Origin: Chloroflexota bacterium
Lineage (GTDB): Bacteria; Chloroflexota; Anaerolineae; Anaerolineales; Villigracilaceae
Direction of reading: 5' to 3'
NCBI GenBank assembly: GCA_021414245.1
Contig: JAIOOU010000004.1
Location: forward strand, 310,001 to 374,000
Length of the DNA: 64,000 bases
This document shows positions 9,276 through 18,139 of this stretch, piece by piece; position 1 is the first letter of the stretch, and each line of letters starts with the position of its first letter. The position numbers and the translations under genes are program-made. The notes under the pieces are model-generated. The model saw nothing but the letters and a program-made list of their open reading frames with translations, did not search any database and was not told the origin of the DNA.

Positions 9276-9457
9276 TTTCAACCTGCTCAAACTCTTATTC
9301 CAATTGACCACAAAAACTAAAGCAGGTCACTTCCGCACAATTTTATCTAATCTCAGATTGAAGCCTGTTGTGCTTCCTGTCTCTAAAAATCCGGTTCTGT
9401 AGTGTAATCAATCGTTCAGTTTGAATTAACCGACTCAAAGGAAGGATTTATTATAGA
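9276..9457. other. Spacer between IS remnant and membrane-protein gene
   Basis: No gene or clear hairpin is seen. It may include the decayed right end of the IS3-type element. A ribosome-binding site AAGGAAGG for the next gene lies at 9438-9445. Confidence 0.4.
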
Positions 9458-10960
9458 ATGCGATACGAATTACAGAAATACGAAACCTCCATCTTTCATT
9501 ACATAATTGGAGCGTGCACTGTAGCCATCTTGGTCACTATCGGCATGTATATCTATTTAGGCACTTTCTCGCGCTACCTTGGGGATGATTATTGTGAAGC
9601 TATGCTAATAAAAGATGCTTCTCCACTAAAGGCTGTGATCGAACGCTATACCATTGGTACATGGCCTAGGGCCACCATGCGTTATTCCAACTTGTTTTTT
9701 GAAGGATATAGTGAGCTTCTTGGAAAAGACGGCATGCAAATTACCATTACTTCCTTCGCATTTCTTTGGGTTCTCGGCTTGATTGGATGTGTTCATGAAA
9801 TCCGAATATTCTTGGATTTGGATGGTTCAATACAAGTCGATATTTTCCTGGGTGCTTTAGTTGCTTTTTTTAGCTTTTTACAAGCGCCGAATCTTTTTCA
9901 AACAGTGTACTGGCGTTCAGCCATGATGACGCATTTTGCGCCATTGGTGTTTGGCTCCTTCCTAGGTGCTTTTTTGGTTAAACAAATAAGGTGCGCAGAA
10001 TGCCAATCGCATTCGATGTTAATAAACCTGTTCGCTTTCTTTGCTGCGTTTATCTTTGCGGGATTTTCAGAGCCCCCAACCACTACTGCTCTCACGGCCC
10101 TGCCCTTGATAATAATTTTTGTTTGGGTTTGGGGAAAGTCTGCATTCAAACAAAAACAGCTCAACCTGCTCTTTTGCACATTCGCAGGTATATTTGTAGG
10201 GTTGGTTGTAATGCTCCTTTCACCAGCCACTGCGAATGCGTCTCAGGATAAAACTCTGAATATCATCGGAGTGTTAAGGGATTCGTTTTTGTATAGCTAT
10301 CTCTTTATGGTTGATTCTCTTCGTACTCTTCCGGTTCCGTTCGCTATTTCTGCATTGATTTCTATCATTCTCGTTTGGTTTTACAGGCTAGCAGAACCGT
10401 TCAAATTGCACACTAAACATAAGTATCAGATAATGCTCGCTTTGATAGCTGTGCTATTTTTGACGTGGCTGCTGATCGCGGCTGGTTTTTCACCCAGTGT
10501 TTATGGACAGGGTTTTCCTGAAGAGCGGGCGCGTTTTCTTGCACGGACCGAAATGATTGTCGCTGTTATGCTAATAGGTTCTTTCATTGGGTTGCTGCTA
10601 AAGGAATTGTATTTTAGATATCGCACGTTGTATGTTTATTGGATGGTTTTATCCGCCTTCTCTGCGTTCTCCATTCTGTACCCATTACGGTCAGCATATC
10701 ATATTTACAAATACGACCTCCCGGAATTTCGCGTCCGCGCCGAGCTGTGGGATCTGCGGAATGCATATATTGTTCGGCATTCTAACATGGGCGAAAAAAA
10801 TATCATTGTCCCCGCTTTTTCAGGTGTTTACAAAATTAAGGAGTTGGACAGTAGCACAAAGAACTGGGTGAATCATTGTGCAGCACAATATTATGATTTG
10901 GAATCGATTCAGGCTGTGACCATGCACGGCACTAATATATTTGAATATTTAGATGAATAA
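9458..10960 (+). CDS. Polytopic membrane protein, possibly DUF6056-like
   Basis: 500 residues with roughly ten hydrophobic helices. After the first helix (about 15-35) comes FSRYLGDDYCEAM, a luminal acidic DD motif, and ATMRYSNLFFEGYSE. This layout (helix 1, acidic first loop, many helices, short C-terminal tail) resembles DUF6056 and other GT-C-like membrane proteins of surface-glycan loci, but I could not confirm the family. It is AT-rich like the sulfatase. Its last 8 nt overlap the start of the GC-rich sulfotransferase gene, so an acquired gene has been joined translationally to the resident locus, or the insertion junction lies at this point. Confidence 0.6.
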   Translation: MRYELQKYETSIFHYIIGACTVAILVTIGMYIYLGTFSRYLGDDYCEAMLIKDASPLKAVIERYTIGTWPRATMRYSNLFFEGYSELLGKDGMQITITSFAFLWVLGLIGCVHEIRIFLDLDGSIQVDIFLGALVAFFSFLQAPNLFQTVYWRSAMMTHFAPLVFGSFLGAFLVKQIRCAECQSHSMLINLFAFFAAFIFAGFSEPPTTTALTALPLIIIFVWVWGKSAFKQKQLNLLFCTFAGIFVGLVVMLLSPATANASQDKTLNIIGVLRDSFLYSYLFMVDSLRTLPVPFAISALISIILVWFYRLAEPFKLHTKHKYQIMLALIAVLFLTWLLIAAGFSPSVYGQGFPEERARFLARTEMIVAVMLIGSFIGLLLKELYFRYRTLYVYWMVLSAFSAFSILYPLRSAYHIYKYDLPEFRVRAELWDLRNAYIVRHSNMGEKNIIVPAFSGVYKIKELDSSTKNWVNHCAAQYYDLESIQAVTMHGTNIFEYLDE

Positions 10961-11876
10961 GAAATCCTCAATTCTGGTGACAGGCGCACATCGCAGCGGG
11001 ACCACCTGGGTGGGCAGGATGCTGGCTTCCAATCCGCAGACGGCCTACATCAGCGAACCGTTGAACGTGCAGCATCGACCGGGGGTCCTTCGTGCGGAGG
11101 TGAAGCACTGGTACAAGTACATCACCGAAGAGAATCAAGAAACCTATCTTCCCGCTTTTGAAGAACTTCTCCGATTTCGATATCATCTGCTGTCCGAATT
11201 GGGGTCCCTGCGTTCCCGCAAGGACCTTTTGCGCATGGGCCGGGACCTGTCCATTTTTGCCGCCGGCGCCCTGCGCGGTCAACGGGCGCTTTTGAAGGAT
11301 CCCTTTGCCGTGTTTTCGACCCCATGGTTTGAGAAAAAATTGAACTGCCAGGTCGTGATCACGGTCCGGCATCCCGCTGCGTTTGCCAGCAGCCTCAAGC
11401 GCCTGAACTGGCCCTTTGATTTTTCCGACCTGCTCAACCAGCCCATGTTGATGCGCGATCATTTACAGGCGGACCGCGCAGGGATGAGCTCGATCGGGCC
11501 AGACGATATCATCGGCCAGTCGGCATTGCTCTGGCGGATGATCTATCGTTTCGTTCATTCGACCCGCGGCCTGTTCCCGCATTTCCACATCGTCCGCCAC
11601 GAAGACCTTTCCCTCGACCCTGTTGGGGGATATAAAACTCTGTATCAATCTCTTGGTCTGACCTTTGATGACAAGGTGAAAGACACCATCCTCAACTCCA
11701 GCAGTTCGGAGAATCCGGCCGAGCTTTCCAGAAAAAAAGTACACTCCGTGAAATTGGACAGCCGCGCCAACGTGGACAACTGGAAAAAACGCCTGAGCGC
11801 GGAGGAGATCACCCGCATTCGCAGGATGACCGAGGGCGTATCCGATCTTTTCTATTCAGATGCCGAGTGGGGATAA
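10953..11876 (+). CDS. PAPS-dependent sulfotransferase
   Basis: A 307-residue sulfotransferase-fold protein. The 5'-phosphosulfate loop is HRSGTTWVGRML (13-24). The 3'-phosphate-binding segment is VRHPAAFASSLKRL (about residues 138-151). Both are diagnostic of enzymes that move sulfate from 3'-phosphoadenosine-5'-phosphosulfate to a hydroxyl or amine. No signal peptide, so it works in the cytoplasm on a nucleotide- or lipid-linked precursor. GC content returns to that of the main locus here. It is followed three bases later by a GT2 gene. With the second sulfotransferase at 14742 it implies a sulfated surface glycan. Confidence 0.85.
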   Translation: MNKKSSILVTGAHRSGTTWVGRMLASNPQTAYISEPLNVQHRPGVLRAEVKHWYKYITEENQETYLPAFEELLRFRYHLLSELGSLRSRKDLLRMGRDLSIFAAGALRGQRALLKDPFAVFSTPWFEKKLNCQVVITVRHPAAFASSLKRLNWPFDFSDLLNQPMLMRDHLQADRAGMSSIGPDDIIGQSALLWRMIYRFVHSTRGLFPHFHIVRHEDLSLDPVGGYKTLYQSLGLTFDDKVKDTILNSSSSENPAELSRKKVHSVKLDSRANVDNWKKRLSAEEITRIRRMTEGVSDLFYSDAEWG

Positions 11877-11879
11877 AAA

Positions 11880-12656
11880 ATGAAGCCCCTGCCCATGCCT
11901 CTCGTCTCCATTATCACGCCATCTTTTAATCAAGCGCGCTTTCTCGAAGCCACGATCAAATCCGTGTTGGGACAGGATTATCCGCGCATTGAATACATCA
12001 TCGTGGATGGCCGGTCCGCTGACGGCAGCGCGGACGTCATCCGAAAATATGAAGGGAAACTGGCCTGGTGGGTCAGCGAGCCGGACAAAGGTCAGACCGA
12101 TGCGATCAACAAGGGTTTCAACCGCGCCAAAGGCGATATCCTGGCCTGGTTGAACTCGGACGACACCTATACCCCCGGTGCAGTCGGGCAGGCTGTCAAA
12201 TATTTAATTGAAAACCCGGAAGTTGGGCTGGTCTACGCCGATTGTAATTTCATCGACGAAGATGACCGGATCATCGGAAAATTCAACGCTGCACAGACTG
12301 ACTTGCGCCGTCTGCGCGAAGGCTACGTTCATATTCCACAGCAGACCATGTTCTTCCGCGCGAAATACTGGCGGGAACTCGGCCCGCTCGACCCGTCCTT
12401 TTATTTTGCAATGGATTATGACTTGTGGACGCGCATCGCCGCCAAGGCGCCGCTGAAATATCTGCCGGGCAAGGTTTGGGCGAATTTCCGCATCCATACC
12501 ACCAGCAAGACCAGTGTGGCCGACGAGCGCGGCTGGCAGGAAATGCTGCGCGTTCATTACCGCGATGGCGGTGGTTTTTTCTCGTTGATTGTGGCAAAAT
12601 ACCATCTGAGAAAGTTGATCGGTCCGCTCTGGAAGTGGCGTATCAAACCAAAATAG
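11880..12656 (+). CDS. Family 2 glycosyltransferase
   Basis: 258 residues of GT-A fold: [10 protein letters not shown] at the N-terminus, VDGRSADGS, and LNSDD as the metal-binding DxD equivalent. An in-frame ATG at 11895 (MPLVSI) is an equally possible start; 11880 is kept because GGGGAT lies at a suitable distance. It is a paralogue of the GT2 gene at 5536 over the catalytic half but has a different, shorter C-terminus with an IRP..K tail. It transfers a sugar from an activated nucleotide donor in the cytoplasm. It sits between a sulfotransferase and a Wzz-like gene. Confidence 0.88.
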   Translation: MKPLPMPLVSIITPSFNQARFLEATIKSVLGQDYPRIEYIIVDGRSADGSADVIRKYEGKLAWWVSEPDKGQTDAINKGFNRAKGDILAWLNSDDTYTPGAVGQAVKYLIENPEVGLVYADCNFIDEDDRIIGKFNAAQTDLRRLREGYVHIPQQTMFFRAKYWRELGPLDPSFYFAMDYDLWTRIAAKAPLKYLPGKVWANFRIHTTSKTSVADERGWQEMLRVHYRDGGGFFSLIVAKYHLRKLIGPLWKWRIKPK

Positions 12657-12694
12657 GCGGGCGGGATTTCCTGCGCTCGCAAAAGAAAAGGTCC

Positions 12695-13309
12695 ATGAAT
12701 TTCATTCTCACCTCCCCCTCGCTCGATGATCTTGTCCGCTTGCTAAAGGCCTGGCGCTTTTGGGTGCTGGGCGCCTTGCTGGGTGCCCTGTTGGGTGCCG
12801 CACTTTACTACGTATTTCCGCCCGCGTTTCAAGCGCGCGCCACGGTCAACGTGGACTTTAATCTCGAGCAGGCCTGGCCCCAGGACACGGATCGTCAGCA
12901 GTTCTATTATCTCGAACGCGAAAGCCGCAAGCTCGAGGAACTGGCCTGGTCCGATGACGTGATCGACGGGCTTTCCTCGCAATTTGCGATTTCCTCTCAA
13001 GACCTGCGCAGACGTGTTTTACAGCTTAGCCAACCGGCCGAAGCCGGCTGGCATTTCTATGCCGATGACCGCGACCCCAAGCAGGCGGCCGCGCTGGCCT
13101 CGGCCTGGGCGGAAGCCTTCGCTGCCCGGGCACAGGCGGATATCGATGCAGGGGCGATCAATGAATTTGTAAAACTGGAAGTCACCCAATCCGCGGGACT
13201 GCCCGTGGAGCGGCGCATCCCTCTCAGCGGATACCTGCTGGCTGGTTCGACAGGTTTCCTGACCCTGGCTGTTTTTGCCCTGCTCTTCCTCAAGCCGAAA
13301 AACACATGA
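12695..13309 (+). CDS. Wzz-like polysaccharide co-polymerase (short)
   Basis: 204 residues with the chain-length-determinant layout: helix 1 at about 20-41 (Gly/Ala/Leu-rich), an external domain with helical segments, and helix 2 at about 178-198 followed by a short basic tail. FQARATVNVDFNLEQAWPQD after helix 1 matches the beta-strand start of Wzz domains. It lacks a tyrosine-kinase domain and is shorter than typical Wzz (about 320 residues). The start at 12695 is chosen because earlier in-frame codons lie inside the GT2 gene. It overlaps the Wzy-like gene by 4 nt (ATGA), and the two presumably set glycan length together. Confidence 0.78.
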   Translation: MNFILTSPSLDDLVRLLKAWRFWVLGALLGALLGAALYYVFPPAFQARATVNVDFNLEQAWPQDTDRQQFYYLERESRKLEELAWSDDVIDGLSSQFAISSQDLRRRVLQLSQPAEAGWHFYADDRDPKQAAALASAWAEAFAARAQADIDAGAINEFVKLEVTQSAGLPVERRIPLSGYLLAGSTGFLTLAVFALLFLKPKNT

Positions 13310-14745
13310 AAGAATTCCTTCGTCAGCCTGGAAAACTCATGCGCCTTCTGTGGGGTGCGGCCCTGCTGACCCTGCCGGTCACGAGCTTTCGTTGGTTCCC
13401 TTTTGTAGGCGAGGGCACGTTTGTCCGCCCGCTTGCGTTGTATCCGCTGGCGGCCTTGCTTCCGCTTTTACTGATTCTGGCCTGGCGCGGGAGGATTAAA
13501 TTAAATTGGACAGGCGCCTGGGTCCCGCTCGGAGCGTTGATCCTGTTCATGGTCGCAGTGACCAGCTTTGGGCTGGTCATCGATCCGATCCCCTTGCGTG
13601 GACAGTTCTATGCGGGCCGGGCCATCCGTGCGATGGCGACTCTCGCCATCGGCCTGTCATTTTTTATCAGCGCCATGTGGATGAACAGGAATGAAGACGA
13701 TCTGCGTTTCTCAGTCCGCTGGCTGTTTGCCGGCCTGTGTCTGGACCTGGCATGGAGCGGATTGCAGGCCGTTACTTTTTATACCGGTCTGTTGAAAAAG
13801 GAAATGGTCACGCACTGGCAGCTGGCTTTTTCCATGCGTGAGCTGGTGCGCACGAACCGCATCTCAGGGCTGGCCTATGAACCGGCCTGGCTTGCCGGAC
13901 AGCTTGCGACGACCTTTATCCCGTTCCTGTTCGCCGCCGTGTTGACCAACTTCCGCATCTCACGCCTGAAGTGGCTGGAGCCTGTCCTGCTGGCTTGTTC
14001 GTTGCTGGTGGTGCTGGCCACTTATTCACGCGGCGGGCTGTTGGTGACCATGGCTGCCGCCGGGCTTACATTTTTATTTCTTGGCCGGGGGGTCCTGCGT
14101 TCAGTGTGGACCTGGTTTGCCGGCGGCTTTCGCGGCCGTATTTTGGATGCGGCGATTCGGATTGGCATGATCCTGGTGGTGGTGGGTGTGATCGCAGGGG
14201 CCTTCCTTTTTCTCAGCCAGAAAAATTTTTTCCGCCGCTTGTGGGAGATCGATGCCGCCAGCCTGAGTGAATATCTGGTGGATATCAATGCCGGTGCGCG
14301 CGGTGCGTACTCCGCGGGCGCGCTGGCGGCATTTGAAGAACATCCCTGGACGGGTGTCGGCTTGGGCGGGAGCGGGTTTTACATTTACCAGAACCTGCCC
14401 GACTGGTCCCTGACCACCGTGCCGGAGATCGCAAAACAATTAAACCCGGAAAATCGTTTGTATCCCAACCCGAAGAACATTTATGTGCGCATGCTGGCCG
14501 AGACCGGCCTGATCGGTTTCTTTTTATACCTGGCTTTTCAGTTTTATATTTTGGGCGAAACCCTCAGCTTGTTGCGGTGGCCGGTCCCCTGGGCGCGTTT
14601 TGCCGCCGCGGCCGGGGTGTTTGCATGGTTGGCGGTCACCTTTTATAATTTCACCCAGGATTCGCTCACAACGCCGAATATCTGGCTAATTTCAGGTATC
14701 ATGGTGGGGGTCTCTTACAATTCATCGAACAAGGAAATCAAATGA
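13306..14745 (+). CDS. O-antigen ligase / Wzy-like polymerase
   Basis: 479 residues with about eleven membrane helices. The Wzy_C-type landmarks are present: ATYSRGGLL before a helix, then a long external loop containing HPWTGVGLGGSGFY and NPKNIYVRMLAETGLIGF. Proteins of this fold polymerise or ligate lipid-linked oligosaccharides on the outer face of the membrane; polymerase and ligase cannot be separated by sequence alone. The neighbouring Wzz-like gene favours polymerase. It overlaps both neighbours by 4 nt (ATGA). Confidence 0.85.
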   Translation: MKEFLRQPGKLMRLLWGAALLTLPVTSFRWFPFVGEGTFVRPLALYPLAALLPLLLILAWRGRIKLNWTGAWVPLGALILFMVAVTSFGLVIDPIPLRGQFYAGRAIRAMATLAIGLSFFISAMWMNRNEDDLRFSVRWLFAGLCLDLAWSGLQAVTFYTGLLKKEMVTHWQLAFSMRELVRTNRISGLAYEPAWLAGQLATTFIPFLFAAVLTNFRISRLKWLEPVLLACSLLVVLATYSRGGLLVTMAAAGLTFLFLGRGVLRSVWTWFAGGFRGRILDAAIRIGMILVVVGVIAGAFLFLSQKNFFRRLWEIDAASLSEYLVDINAGARGAYSAGALAAFEEHPWTGVGLGGSGFYIYQNLPDWSLTTVPEIAKQLNPENRLYPNPKNIYVRMLAETGLIGFFLYLAFQFYILGETLSLLRWPVPWARFAAAAGVFAWLAVTFYNFTQDSLTTPNIWLISGIMVGVSYNSSNKEIK

Positions 14746-15470
14746 TCGTTCTTTCAGTGGGAATGCCGCGCGCGGGTTCGGGCTGGCACTATAATTTAAT
14801 CCATGACCTTATGAAGACCACGGGCTGTGCGGACGCCCGCGATATTCGCACGAAATATGGCCTGCAAAAGATCCTGACCGAGGTCAACTGCAATATCGGT
14901 GTGCTGTCGGCCAGGCGACTTGGAATGGTATGCCTGCCGGCCCTGTTGGGGAACACTTTCGTCATCAAGGCTCATGCGGGACCGACAAATGCCTCGCGTC
15001 TGCTCTCGACCCTGGGCCTGCTGCGCATCACTTACATCTATCGCGACCCCCGCGATGCCATGCTTTCGGCCTTTGACTTCGGCCAGCGGGCGCTGGCAAA
15101 GGGCAGGCCGAATGCCTTCTCCTACCTGGACGATTTCGACAAGAGTGTTGAATTCATGATGGAATATGTCCATATTTGGGAAAAATGGATGGCCGAGAAG
15201 AATGTGCTTGTCGCCCGCTATGAAGACCTGCTGACCAGCTATGATGCCGAATCCGCCAAACTGGTCAACTACCTAAAATTGGACGGAAACCGGCCCGAAG
15301 TCGGCAATGTGATCGAAAATTACCGTCCTGGAGCTTCTGACGGCCAGCAGGGTCTGCATTTCTATAAGGGCAAGATCGGCCGCTTCCGTGAGTTTTATAC
15401 CGCCGAACAAAAATCGGTCTTAAATGCGAAACTGGACACCTATCTGGTGCGCATGGGATACGAAGCCTGA
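14742..15470 (+). CDS. Sulfotransferase-family protein
   Basis: 242 residues. The P-loop-like 5'-phosphosulfate motif is GMPRAGSGWHYNLI at the N-terminus, and YIYRDPRDAMLSAF is the 3'-phosphate-binding segment. The C-terminal FREFYTAEQK resembles the end of type-1 sulfotransferases. The Thr normally found in the loop (SGTT) is replaced by Gly-Ser-Gly-Trp, a variation also seen in bacterial homologues. It is the last gene of the locus, coupled by ATGA to the Wzy-like gene. It is only distantly similar to the sulfotransferase at 10953, so the two probably sulfate different positions or acceptors. Confidence 0.8.
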   Translation: MIVLSVGMPRAGSGWHYNLIHDLMKTTGCADARDIRTKYGLQKILTEVNCNIGVLSARRLGMVCLPALLGNTFVIKAHAGPTNASRLLSTLGLLRITYIYRDPRDAMLSAFDFGQRALAKGRPNAFSYLDDFDKSVEFMMEYVHIWEKWMAEKNVLVARYEDLLTSYDAESAKLVNYLKLDGNRPEVGNVIENYRPGASDGQQGLHFYKGKIGRFREFYTAEQKSVLNAKLDTYLVRMGYEA

Positions 15471-15502
15471 CAAGGTGTAATTCAGCTGTAACGTCAAGTA
15501 AG

Positions 15503-15531
15503 TTGCGCAACCCTGTGTTTTTCGTTATTAT
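15503..15531 (+). promoter_or_regulatory. Candidate sigma-70-type promoter for the histidine kinase
   Basis: TTGCGC (15503-15508), a 17-nt spacer and TATTAT (15526-15531). The ATG of the kinase is only nine bases beyond the -10 box and there is no clear Shine-Dalgarno, so the transcript may be leaderless. Confidence 0.5.
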
Positions 15532-15540
15532 TGGAATGTT

Positions 15541-17292
15541 ATGATGCGAAGGTATGATACACCCTACATGGCGGACTGGTTCGCCATATCATTGCGCTGG
15601 ATCATGCTGGTGGGCGTGACTGTTTCGCTTGGGTTGGGCGGGAAACTGGAATTGTCCATTTCCTGGCCTCTGGGCATCATGATCGCATGGAATCTTGCCA
15701 TGACCGCCCTGGCCAGCTTGAACGTGCGCATGAGGTTTCATCGCCGCATCAACATTCTGGTGGACCTGCTTTTGGCGGGCGCCTTTTTTTGGGTGCAGGG
15801 TGGCTCCCATGGGCCCGCATTTTGGGTCGGGTTGCTGCCCATCCTGACCGGTTCGATCTTTTTTGAATTTCTTGGCGGTTTGATTACCGCCTTGTTGTTC
15901 TCCGGCCTGGTGATCTATATGGGGATGAAAGTCCAGGATGAACTTTCCCTCGCCATTACCGTTTCGGTGACACTGGTTGTCTTGAGCGTTGTTTTCGGTT
16001 TCCTCGGCCGTCGGATCATGATCCACATGAGGCGTAACCGTTCGCTCTATTTTGATACGGAGGAAAAGCGCCGCTCGATCCAGAATGAACGAATGCGCGC
16101 GATCTACGAGTTGACCTCGGCCCTGTCTTCGACCTTGAGCTATAAACGTGTGCTTGAATCCGCGCTGGATATGAGCGCGGCCGCCTTAAATCCCGATCCG
16201 GAACAGCTGGTCAGCGACCCGTTGGTGGGCGTCGTCATGTTGTTCAACGGTGGCAAACTGCGCATCGGCTCGGCCAGGCGTTTTACCACCGCGGATATGC
16301 GCGTCACCTTCGATGCGGCGGAAGGCATCCTCAAAAAAGCCCTTGATGAGGGCGAGCCGATCCTGTTCAAGGACATCGGTTACGATCCCGAACTTGGGCG
16401 TGTGGTTGCGCTTCGGACCTGCACCAGCGGATATTGTTTTCCGCTGCGAAGCGGTTTCAACGTGTATGGGGCCCTGCTGTTTGCCCATCCCGACCCCGAC
16501 TACTTTAATTCGGAACGCCAGAGCCTTCTGGATATTATCGGCCGCCAGGCTGTGATCGCCATCCAAAATGCGCGCCTGTATCAGGATCTGGTCGAGGAAA
16601 AAGAGCGCATGGTCGAGGTCCATGAAGAGGCGCGCAAGAAACTGGCCCGTGATCTGCACGACGGTCCGACCCAATCCGTTGCAGCCATGGCCATGCGCCT
16701 GAATATTGCGAAACGCATGATGACCAAGGATGTCAACGCCGCCAGTGAGGAGATCACCAAGCTGGAAGAGTTGGCGCACCGCACCACCAAGGAAATCCGG
16801 CACATGCTGTTCACCCTGCGCCCGCTGATCCTGGAATCCCAGGGCTTGACCGCGGCTGTACAGGCCATGTCCGATAAGATGCTTGAAACCTACAGTCAGA
16901 AAGTGACTGTTGCCATCGATGAACGGGTAACATCCCAGCTGGAAATGGGCAAGCAGGGCGTGATTTTCTACATCATTGAAGAAGCGGTCAACAATGCCCG
17001 CAAGCATGCCGCCGCCGAGACGATCGCCGTGCGCCTGCGCCAGGTGGAAGTGGGCATCGCCCTATTGGAGATTGTCGATAACGGCGTAGGTTTTGACATC
17101 AAGGCCATGGCCCAGTCGTACGATCAGAGGGCCAATAGCAGTCTTGGCATGATCAATCTGCGTGAGCGGGCCGAGCTGGTCAACGGCCTGTTCCAGATGG
17201 ATTCCGCCCTGGGCAAGGGCACCAAGGTGCAGGTCTACATCCCCCTGACAGAGGATGCTGCAGACCGTTTGCATCACGCGCGATCCAGATAA
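15541..17292 (+). CDS. Sensor histidine kinase, membrane sensor-GAF-HisKA_3-HATPase
   Basis: 583 residues. About five or six membrane helices (15-160) form the sensor, followed by a coiled linker, a GAF-like domain (about 185-345) and a NarL/DegS-type kinase. The dimerisation/phospho-acceptor motif ARDLHDGPTQS has His373; the HATPase part shows the N-box EEAVNNARKHA (480-490) and DNGVGFD. HisKA_3 kinases normally signal to a LuxR-type response regulator, but none is in the next genes, so it is an orphan here. An alpha/beta hydrolase gene follows after one base. The stimulus is unknown; two Cys residues in the GAF domain (LRTCTSGYC) may respond to redox or bind a cofactor, which is speculation. 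Confidence 0.88.
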   Translation: MMRRYDTPYMADWFAISLRWIMLVGVTVSLGLGGKLELSISWPLGIMIAWNLAMTALASLNVRMRFHRRINILVDLLLAGAFFWVQGGSHGPAFWVGLLPILTGSIFFEFLGGLITALLFSGLVIYMGMKVQDELSLAITVSVTLVVLSVVFGFLGRRIMIHMRRNRSLYFDTEEKRRSIQNERMRAIYELTSALSSTLSYKRVLESALDMSAAALNPDPEQLVSDPLVGVVMLFNGGKLRIGSARRFTTADMRVTFDAAEGILKKALDEGEPILFKDIGYDPELGRVVALRTCTSGYCFPLRSGFNVYGALLFAHPDPDYFNSERQSLLDIIGRQAVIAIQNARLYQDLVEEKERMVEVHEEARKKLARDLHDGPTQSVAAMAMRLNIAKRMMTKDVNAASEEITKLEELAHRTTKEIRHMLFTLRPLILESQGLTAAVQAMSDKMLETYSQKVTVAIDERVTSQLEMGKQGVIFYIIEEAVNNARKHAAAETIAVRLRQVEVGIALLEIVDNGVGFDIKAMAQSYDQRANSSLGMINLRERAELVNGLFQMDSALGKGTKVQVYIPLTEDAADRLHHARSR

Positions 17293-17293
17293 C

Positions 17294-18139
17294 ATGCCTC
17301 TTATCTCAAACCTGTATTATTTTGCCGGCCCGGCAGAGAACCAGGACCTCAATCGCCCGCCCGTGATATTGCTTCATGGGGCGGGCGGTGATCATTTATC
17401 CTGGCCCCCGCAGATCCGCCGGTTGGAAGGTTGGAGTGTTTTTGCCCCCGACCTGCCCGGGCATGGAAAATCGGAAGGCGCAGGCAGGCATTCCGTCGCT
17501 GAATATGCAGTGGATGTGATCGCATTTCTGGATGCATTACAGATCCGTCAGGCGGTCATCGTGGGGATTTCCATGGGCAGCGCGATTGCGCTGCAACTTG
17601 CCTTGAAATATCCCGAACGCGTTGCAGGGCTGGGATTATTCTGTGGCGGCCCCAAAATGCGGGTTGCTCCAGCCGTCCTTGAAACTGCGGGAAATGAAAA
17701 CACCTTTGAATCCGCCGTGGACATGATCAACGAAAATTGTTTCAGCGTTCATGCGCCAAAGAATCTCGTGCAGCTTTCCAAAAAGCGGATGATGAATATG
17801 CGGCCGGCTGTTTTGCTCGGGGATTTTCTGGCGTGCAATGAATTTGATGTGACCGGACACTTGGGGCAGATCGATCATCCTGCGCTGATCATGTGCGGTG
17901 CCGGGGACCGGATGATGCCGGTCAAATTTTCAGAAGCTCTTCGGGACGGAATCGCCAACTCGCAGCTGTGTGTGCTGGAAAATGCGGGACACATGGTCAT
18001 GCTCGAACAGACGGATTCGGTCGTGGAACTGCTTCAGCAATTCCTTGTCTCGCTTGCCCCGCGCTTGAAAAAGACGCGAAAAAAGCGCGTCAAACTTAAT
18101 CCGGATGCCGGTCCTGCGCAACCGGCAGAATCAGCTTGA
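17294..18139 (+). CDS. Alpha/beta hydrolase
   Basis: 281 residues. The oxyanion strand is LLHGAGG (27-32), the nucleophile elbow GISMGS has Ser93, the acid is likely Asp205 (CGAGDRMMP) and the base His233 (NAGHMVM). The C-terminal 25 residues are Lys/Arg-rich (KKTRKKR) and unusual for the fold. The start at 17294 is directly after the kinase stop; an upstream frame from 17255 overlaps the kinase. The fold covers esterases, lactonases and peptidases, and no substrate is indicated. The 3' end overlaps rdgB tail-to-tail by 9 nt. Confidence 0.85.
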   Translation: MPLISNLYYFAGPAENQDLNRPPVILLHGAGGDHLSWPPQIRRLEGWSVFAPDLPGHGKSEGAGRHSVAEYAVDVIAFLDALQIRQAVIVGISMGSAIALQLALKYPERVAGLGLFCGGPKMRVAPAVLETAGNENTFESAVDMINENCFSVHAPKNLVQLSKKRMMNMRPAVLLGDFLACNEFDVTGHLGQIDHPALIMCGAGDRMMPVKFSEALRDGIANSQLCVLENAGHMVMLEQTDSVVELLQQFLVSLAPRLKKTRKKRVKLNPDAGPAQPAESA

